From assembly GCA_028751875.1 (NCBI GenBank), contig CM054158.1, positions 391,001 to 455,000 on the forward strand: a stretch of DNA of 64,000 nt. Reading direction: 5' to 3'. This document shows, piece by piece, positions 62,722-64,000 of the stretch. The stretch is from Rapana venosa. Its lineage: Eukaryota > Mollusca > Gastropoda > Neogastropoda > Muricidae. How positions within the stretch are numbered: position 1 is the stretch's first letter; each line of letters opens with the position of its first letter. The notes beneath the pieces are model-generated. The model saw nothing but the letters and a program-made list of their open reading frames with translations. It searched no databases and was not told the DNA's origin. The translations under genes and the position numbers were made by a program.

Positions 62722-63669
62722 CTACATCTATATATATCTATATATATCTATATATATCTATATCTATATATATATATATATATAAAAGACAGGAAGGAGT
62801 ATTTGTGTCTGTAGGGGAGGTGGAGTGGAGGGGGAGGGGGGTGAAGGGTGTGAGTATGTGAGTGTGTGCGTGGGGTGTGTGGAGGGGGTGTATGTGTGTG
62901 TGAGTGAGTGTGAGTGTGTGTGTGTGTGTGTGTGAAAGAACCTCACTCATTCACCACAGCACTGACAAATAACTTCACACATTCACTATAAAACCTCAAA
63001 AATTCACCACGGAACCTCAGGCATTCACCTCAGAACAGACATTCAACACATAACATCAGGCATTCACCACAGAACCTCTGGCATTCATCACAGCCTGACA
63101 AAAAACCTCAAGACTCCTACCACAACACGGACACAGAACTCAAGAAATTTGAACAGAAAGACATAAACCAACTAACCAACTAAAACCAACCAACCAACCA
63201 ACCAACCACAACCAACCAACCAACCAACCAACCAACACACACACATCACACAACAACCACCACCACCACCTTTTCAGTTATCAGCATAACCCATACTATT
63301 CCTTTCCCACCCTTTTCCCCCCAACTATCTCTTCCACACAAGTCTGTTCATTCACCTTGAAAATGCCCGTCTCTCTCTCAGCAGCCACCCTTTCCCCGTT
63401 ACAGATGAAGAACAGGTTGGCAGCCTCTACAGCCCCGCAGGTTAACATGGACCCCTCCTGGTTGATCACATAGGCCACGTCCACAGCCTCGATGGTGAAG
63501 AAGGGAATGATGCGTCCTGATTTGGATGTGCTCAGCTGGAAATCGTCAGGGTGGATGGTGGTAGTGGTGAACATTCCTTCATCCATGTCCGTGGTGCTGG
63601 TCGTGTATCTGGGTCCATCAGTTGGTCCGCGTGTGTCTGGTCTATCTGTAGTGGTGGTGGTGTCTGGCG
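40802..63669 (-). CDS. UNC5-like multi-Ig, six-Cys-repeat, probably GPI-anchored surface protein (3' 17 exons; 5' end outside window)
   Basis: Seventeen minus-strand exons join into one 807-codon open frame: 63356-63669, 62431-62617, 60609-60712, 57998-58172, 56760-57010, 55276-55465, 53976-54079, 52787-52952, 51885-51971, 49672-49759, 49084-49202, 47564-47669, 46449-46570, 45355-45463, 43689-43813, 42403-42498 and 40802-40884. Every intron is GT-AG and all phases agree. Protein order is Thr-rich linker, UNC5-type Ig1-Ig2, acidic linker, second Ig1-Ig2, short linker, three six-Cys modules, acidic stalk, and a hydrophobic C-terminus followed by one Arg and a stop. UNC5 receptors bind netrins at the cell surface; these Ig pairs keep the UNC5-specific CNGE and CxC cysteines and the A-Y-[LM] strand that opens Ig2. 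The transmembrane helix, thrombospondin repeats, ZU5 and death domains of true UNC5 are absent. A role in adhesion or ligand binding outside the cell is inferred. The first exon opens in phase 1, so upstream exons must exist beyond position 64000. Confidence 0.88.
41017..41275. repeat. GAT/GAC trinucleotide tract in last intron
   Basis: About 260 bases of imperfect GATGAT and GACGAT repeat, between the last two exons. Poly-Asp or poly-His/Ser ORFs read from it are artefacts. Confidence 0.88.
41400..41572 (-). mobile_element. SINE family A fragment
   Basis: GTCTCATCCAAAGAACTTTG, then a 20-base G run (41435-41454), then GTCAGCACTGTGGTTAATTC and a head with CCACCAGGGTATCC on plus. Confidence 0.75.
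42090..42109. repeat. Poly-G run, 20 bases
   Basis: Uninterrupted G run in the intron before the terminal exon. Confidence 0.85.
42403..42498 (-). CDS. Exon: acidic membrane-proximal stalk
   Basis: Acceptor CTGACAG|GTGAGG (phase 1), donor AAGG|GTAACA (phase 1), 96 nt, symmetric. It encodes about 32 mostly Glu, Asp, Gly and Lys residues (for example KAEEADPEEGGAHGE) with no Cys. A copy of the GAA-tailed repeat family lies immediately below it at about 42230-42370. Confidence 0.7.
42595..43012 (-). mobile_element. SINE family B copy, interrupted
   Basis: Tail part 42595-42710 (TGAGATTTTGCGTATGTGAC) and a degraded head near 42940-43012 are separated by a TATC microsatellite (42719-42748) and other sequence. 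Confidence 0.6.
43270..43625 (-). mobile_element. GAA-tailed dispersed repeat (family G), inverted copy
   Basis: The reverse complement matches 33640-33935. It lies in the intron between the last six-Cys exon and the acidic stalk exon; a shorter piece is at about 42230-42370. Confidence 0.65.
43689..43813 (-). CDS. Exon: six-Cys module 3, second half
   Basis: Acceptor GTTACAG|CTACGT (phase 2), donor GAAG|GTCAGA (phase 1), 125 nt. It encodes YVEDTMQCTRQAVSDCG and ends LAQMTCNPSAE. The family name of this Cys pattern is not recognised; loose resemblance to helical Cys-rich domains such as those of GDNF receptors is only a guess. Confidence 0.83.
44460..44768 (-). mobile_element. SINE family A copy
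   Basis: Full body with GTGGAGTCAGTACTGATATT and a head with ACCACCAGTATATCCTAG on plus. Confidence 0.8.
44965..45318 (-). mobile_element. SINE family A copy, full length
   Basis: The best-preserved family A copy: tail TTTATATCGAGGATAATGGA, middle ACACAATGACCTACTCTTCG, head (minus) GACAGGATAGCCTAGTGGTC. A shorter piece precedes it at 44850-44935. It ends 36 bases from exon 45355-45463. Confidence 0.85.
45355..45463 (-). CDS. Exon: six-Cys module 3, first half
   Basis: Acceptor TTTCAG|TGGTGG (phase 1), donor TGCCC|GTAAGT (phase 2), 109 nt. It encodes DWAKQCSSFSQCDLP and ends ASLWCP, with the intron after the third Cys as in modules 1 and 2. Confidence 0.82.
45535..45945. repeat. GTGGT and TACTG pentanucleotide-like tracts
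   Basis: 45535-45760 is built of TGGTG and TGTAG steps; 45820-45945 of TACTGTATTG steps. Long ORFs on both strands here come from the repeat. Confidence 0.8.
46449..46570 (-). CDS. Exon: six-Cys module 2, second half
   Basis: Acceptor ATGCAG|GGGCAT (phase 2), donor AAGAG|GTGAGG (phase 1), 122 nt. It encodes GIHSFLRCAESAAETCG and ends WFEDYCER, with the same x8 and x7 Cys spacing as the other modules. Confidence 0.82.
46600..46735. repeat. GT microsatellite with CAGTGTGT interruptions
   Basis: About 135 bases, starting 30 bases upstream of the module 2 second-half exon (minus-strand sense). Confidence 0.88.
47379..47466. repeat. GAA microsatellite
   Basis: About 88 bases of AAG/GAA with a few interruptions. 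Confidence 0.92.
47564..47669 (-). CDS. Exon: six-Cys module 2, first half
   Basis: Acceptor CTGCAG|GAGGAA (phase 1), donor TGCGA|GTGAGT (phase 2), 106 nt. It encodes SRVCQELLDCQSEY and ends MEILCE, with the intron again directly after the third Cys. Confidence 0.8.
47918..48145 (+). mobile_element. SINE family A fragment (3' part, plus strand)
   Basis: Contains GATGAGACTATAAACTGATG, TCATTGTGTGCCGGTGGGAA and an AATAAATAAA tail. Confidence 0.8.
48146..49083. other. Intron sequence
   Basis: Unique AT-rich DNA to about 48755, then a CAGA tetranucleotide-rich stretch (48760-49030). No exon is missing here because the flanking exons match in phase. Confidence 0.7.
48760..48920. repeat. CAGA tetranucleotide repeat
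   Basis: Imperfect GACAGACAGA and GACTGACTGAAA units. Confidence 0.85.
49084..49202 (-). CDS. Exon: six-Cys module 1, second half
   Basis: Acceptor GGGCAG|GAATGC (phase 2), donor TGCG|GTGAGT (phase 1), 119 nt. It encodes NAQRYKECVTKFLEEC and ends VVEKGC. Predicted to be mostly helical. Both other frames fail: one has an early stop and one lacks the Cys pattern. Confidence 0.83.
49672..49759 (-). CDS. Exon: six-Cys module 1, first half
   Basis: Acceptor TTCACAG|CTCCAG (phase 1), donor TGCAG|GTCAGT (phase 2), 88 nt. It encodes PEQHCMTLIQSC and ends PGCR, so the intron falls directly after the third Cys. A more Cys-rich reading in another frame was rejected because it breaks the phase with the next exon. 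Confidence 0.8.
50047..50329 (-). mobile_element. SINE family D copy, nested
   Basis: Inverted copy of the element at 5631. A 13-bp target-site duplication TATAAAAGGTAAA flanks it (50034-50046 and 50330-50342). The head on minus has B-box GGTTCGATCCC. Confidence 0.9.
50336..50627 (-). mobile_element. tRNA-derived SINE family E copy
   Basis: Begins GGTAAAGGTGTTCCCATAAC on plus and ends in a tRNA-like head (minus: GGATGGAATAGCTCAGTGG). A related start is at 49817-49890. Confidence 0.75.
50998..51260 (+). mobile_element. tRNA-derived SINE family F copy
   Basis: Head with CCCGACAGTTAAGACGTTCA and B-box-like GGGTTCTATTCCC, and a body that merges into the family A tail (GTAGGCCATGTTGTACTGG). Confidence 0.75.
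51345..51371. repeat. Poly-G run, 27 bases
   Basis: Uninterrupted G run inside a family B-like fragment (TACCTTCATGCTGATG to CTCACCAATGGTGAACC). Confidence 0.85.
51885..51971 (-). CDS. Exon: short acidic/Thr linker
   Basis: Acceptor GTGCAG|TGGGAG (phase 1), donor GACG|GTGAGT (phase 1), 87 nt, so it is a symmetric exon that could be skipped without a frameshift. It encodes about 29 residues with PEGEPGTTTPDYD. It has no Cys and probably acts as a flexible spacer between the Ig part and the six-Cys modules. Confidence 0.8.
52055..52430 (+). mobile_element. SINE family B copy (plus strand)
   Basis: Head GCTGAGTAGTTAAGTTCCTT, B-box-like GGTTTGAATCCC, then TTATGGGTGGAGACTTTTAC and the tail ATCTCACCATTGGTGAACC. 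Confidence 0.82.
52440..52505. repeat. GT then GA microsatellite
   Basis: Short GT run then about 50 bases of GA. Confidence 0.9.
52787..52952 (-). CDS. Exon: second half of UNC5-type Ig2 (cassette 2)
   Basis: Acceptor TTCGCAG|GTCTAC (phase 0), donor ATGG|GTGAGT (phase 1), 166 nt. It carries VYWTMDGKRI with the core Trp, AADAGIYVCVATNVAN with the F-strand Cys, and a final SSVRV strand. It is the last Ig exon. Confidence 0.9.
53240..53535 (-). mobile_element. tRNA-derived SINE family E copy
   Basis: Same as 50336-50627: GTAAAGGTGTTCCATAACTG start and, on minus, a GGACAGGATAGCTCAGTGAT head. Confidence 0.8.
53570..53960 (+). mobile_element. GAA-tailed dispersed repeat (family G)
   Basis: Third copy, ending in a long GAA/AAG-rich tail just beside exon 53976-54079. 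Confidence 0.65.
53976..54079 (-). CDS. Exon: first half of UNC5-type Ig2 (cassette 2)
   Basis: Acceptor TTGTCAG|ACCTG (phase 1), donor CCTGAG|GTACCT (phase 0), 104 nt. It encodes LKKMFQQEPSDITVNEGEY and the B-strand Cys in LSCQAPEGHPKPE. The YL-K-F-QEP start is diagnostic of the UNC5 Ig2 opening. Confidence 0.9.
54255..54604 (-). mobile_element. SINE family B copy
   Basis: Nearly full length: ACCAATGGTAAGATTTTGCA, GGATCTTTAACATGCATATT, and a head (minus) TTATAGCCGAGTGGTTAAGA. Confidence 0.85.
54680..54787 (+). mobile_element. SINE family C fragment (3' end)
   Basis: GAGCAGCCCGAATTTCACAC and AGAAATCTGCTGTGACTTAA match the end of the full copy at 55478-55903. Confidence 0.78.
54858..55262. 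repeat. CAA/CAG trinucleotide tract in intron
   Basis: About 400 bases of CAACAG-type repeat, reaching about 13 bases from the donor of exon 55276-55465. On the transcript it reads as (TTG/CTG)n. Confidence 0.92.
55276..55465 (-). CDS. Exon: second half of UNC5-type Ig1 (cassette 2)
   Basis: Acceptor CCTAG|GACCTG (phase 0), donor GCCT|GTGAGT (phase 1), 190 nt. It encodes SVEISREEVENY and FYCQCYARY; UNC5 has the equivalent SRQQVE and CQC in Ig1. It ends VQVA, giving VQVAYLKK across the splice. A long CAA/CAG tract begins about a dozen bases downstream of the donor. Confidence 0.9.
55478..55903 (-). mobile_element. tRNA-derived SINE family C, full length
   Basis: On minus: head GGATCGGTGGTCTAGAGGTA, body with GATGAGACGATAAACAGAGG, end with GCCCGAATTTCACGCAGAGA and an ATAAATAA tail. 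It inserted 13 bases from exon 55276-55465. Confidence 0.85.
56060..56300 (+). mobile_element. SINE family A fragment (3' part, plus strand)
   Basis: TTTGGATGAGACTATTAACT, GGCCATTGTGTGCCGGTGG and an AATAAATAAA tail. Confidence 0.8.
56440..56690. repeat. GAA then CAA microsatellite region
   Basis: A diverged GAAGAATTGTGAAGAA repeat, then GAA (56620-56650) and CAA (56651-56683). Confidence 0.88.
56760..57010 (-). CDS. Exon: acidic linker plus first half of UNC5-type Ig1 (cassette 2)
   Basis: Acceptor CCAACAG|ATCAAG (phase 1), donor TATCAG|GTAGGT (phase 0), 251 nt. The first 35 or so residues are rich in Glu, Gly and Thr. The Ig1 start has PRFIALPEENYYIIRSRP, close to the UNC5 pattern, with Cys in IITCQAIG and FNCNGES. 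The layout repeats that of exon 63356-63669. Confidence 0.88.
57011..57997. other. Intron, unique sequence
   Basis: A short GT tract (57057-57088), then AT-rich unique DNA. No further exon is needed by phase. Confidence 0.65.
57998..58172 (-). CDS. Exon: second half of UNC5-type Ig2 (cassette 1)
   Basis: Acceptor TTGCAG|GTGCGC (phase 0), donor GTTG|GTCAGT (phase 1), 175 nt. It carries the invariant Trp (VRWLKNG), the DDSGNYTCVAEN motif of I-set Ig domains with the F-strand Cys and an N-glycosylation site (NYT), then NTVPLVVV. It completes cassette 1. Confidence 0.9.
58246..58445 (+). mobile_element. tRNA-derived SINE family F copy
   Basis: GTGGGACGATTAAGACATTC head and TGGTTTGAGGAG-like body (CAAAGTCCTTTGGAGGAGGC). 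Confidence 0.7.
58446..59109. other. Intron, unique sequence
   Basis: AT-rich, no repeats or exons recognised. Confidence 0.6.
59110..59838 (-). mobile_element. SINE family B copy split by other sequence
   Basis: Tail part 59110-59275 and head part 59655-59838 are separated by about 380 bases of unique AT-rich DNA that ends GATTCTGATTCTGATTC, possibly a later insertion. Confidence 0.7.
60162..60529 (-). mobile_element. tRNA-derived SINE family C copy
   Basis: Diverged, near full length: GCCAGGGACAACTCTCTTGT on plus and head (minus) GGATCGATGGTCTAGAGGTA. Confidence 0.83.
60609..60712 (-). CDS. Exon: first half of UNC5-type Ig2 (cassette 1)
   Basis: Acceptor GTGCAG|ATATGG (phase 1), donor CCTACC|GTGAGT (phase 0), exactly 104 nt, the same length as the matching exon of cassette 2. 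It encodes an FVEEP strand and the B-strand Cys in LICRPPMGEPKP, very like the CRPPEG motif of UNC5 Ig2. Confidence 0.87.
60985..62400. repeat. 23-bp minisatellite in intron
   Basis: About 50 copies of ACAGTTCCTGCAGTCAGACTATC from 60985 to about 61905, then diverged copies with TCATACTTCCTGCAGTCAG to 62400. Nearly every unit has CTGCAG. It ends about 30 bases from exon 62431-62617. Confidence 0.93.
62431..62617 (-). CDS. Exon: second half of UNC5-type Ig1 (cassette 1)
   Basis: Acceptor CTCTTCAG|GCCGTG (phase 0), donor GCCT|GTGAGT (phase 1), 187 nt. It encodes the F-strand motif FTCHCRAYY, whose two Cys should pair with the two of the preceding exon as in UNC5 Ig1, and ends in VKLA. With the next exon this gives VKLAYM, which matches the Ig1-Ig2 junction of UNC5. 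The 23-bp minisatellite lies just downstream in the following intron. Confidence 0.85.
62693..62792. repeat. AT-rich microsatellite (TATATC units)
   Basis: TATATATC repeat of about 100 bases, followed by GT-rich DNA to 62935. Confidence 0.9.
63181..63240. repeat. CCAA tetranucleotide repeat
   Basis: About 13 copies of ACCA/CCAA in the intron upstream of exon 62431-62617. Confidence 0.9.
63356..63669 (-). CDS. Exon: Thr/Pro/Asp linker plus first half of UNC5-type Ig1 (cassette 1)
   Basis: Acceptor is CACAG before CGCCAGAC (phase 1); donor is TTCAAG|GTGAAT (phase 0); length 314 nt. About the first 45 residues are rich in Thr, Asp and Pro, like an O-glycosylated stalk. The rest starts an Ig fold: the B-strand Cys is in MLTCGAV and a second Cys in FFICNGER matches the extra Cys of UNC5 Ig1 (CNGE motif). 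The linker form suggests another module lies upstream, outside the window. Confidence 0.85.
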
Positions 63670-63749
63670 CTGTGTGGAATTAATGGGGAGAAGGTAAATG
63701 TGAGTGTAAGTCTTGTGAGGGCTAGCTGACTCAGGGTAAAGGGTATGAT

Positions 63750-63865
63750 GAAAAAAATATCCCTGAAGTTGAAATGCGGCTACCTTCATGAAGGTGGGAA
63801 AAAACCAATTGTAAAAGCAAAATCTCACCATTGGTGAATTTCAGAGCTCTAGCTGAGGAAGAGGA
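63750..63865 (+). mobile_element. SINE family B fragment (3' end, plus strand)
   Basis: GCGGCTACCTTCATGAAGGT and AATCTCACCATTGGTGAATT match family B tails. The rest to 64000 is A-rich intron. Confidence 0.7.
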
Positions 63866-64000
63866 AAACCCACCCCCACCCCCTCCAACAAACAAACGAA
63901 ACACTGAAAAAAAAGAGAAAACCCAAACCAAACATCAACAACAACAAACCTAAACAGAACCAAAAATAAAGCAAGCTTCAAACCCTGAAACAAATATTTT

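Overview
This is a eukaryotic window with introns, many tRNA-derived SINEs and abundant simple repeats. Bacterial features (operons, ribosome binding sites, CRISPR) are absent. The SINE set and the animal-type netrin-receptor-like Ig domains suggest a metazoan, most likely a mollusc such as a marine gastropod. That assignment is inference from remembered repeat styles, and no species can be named.

Left part, about 1-28,220: no credible gene. It is a large tandem higher-order repeat of about 6.7 kb per unit. Unit junctions lie near 1,555, 8,363, 15,001 and 19,838, and the last unit ends near 28,220. Each unit carries pyrimidine-rich blocks, CA/CT microsatellites, a 58-bp minisatellite, old SINE fragments and a terminal 17-bp minisatellite. 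The 17-bp unit has no stop in any of three reading frames on the minus strand, which explains very long but probably meaningless ORFs (up to 402 codons). One unit carries a fresh SINE insertion with a 13-bp target-site duplication. A stretch at about 8,160-9,555 looks like unpolished long-read sequence.

Middle part, about 28,220-40,801: intergenic. It holds SINE copies, G/C homopolymers, a possible Z-DNA tract, small tandem repeats and one weak candidate for a first exon with a signal peptide near 30.5 kb.

Right part, 40,802-63,669 and running off the right edge: one minus-strand gene. I could join 17 exons with consensus splice sites and matching phases at every junction, giving 807 codons of open frame that end in a stop. 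In protein order it encodes a Thr-rich linker, an UNC5-type Ig1-Ig2 pair, an acidic linker, a second UNC5-type Ig1-Ig2 pair and a short linker. Three repeats of a six-cysteine module follow, then an acidic stalk and a C-terminal hydrophobic tail with no cytoplasmic part, as in GPI-anchored proteins. The N-terminus lies outside the window. The introns hold SINEs of several families, a 23-bp minisatellite of about 1.2-1.4 kb and many microsatellites. This gene, an UNC5-like ectodomain joined to an unrecognised cysteine module and probably lipid-anchored, is the most interesting item here.
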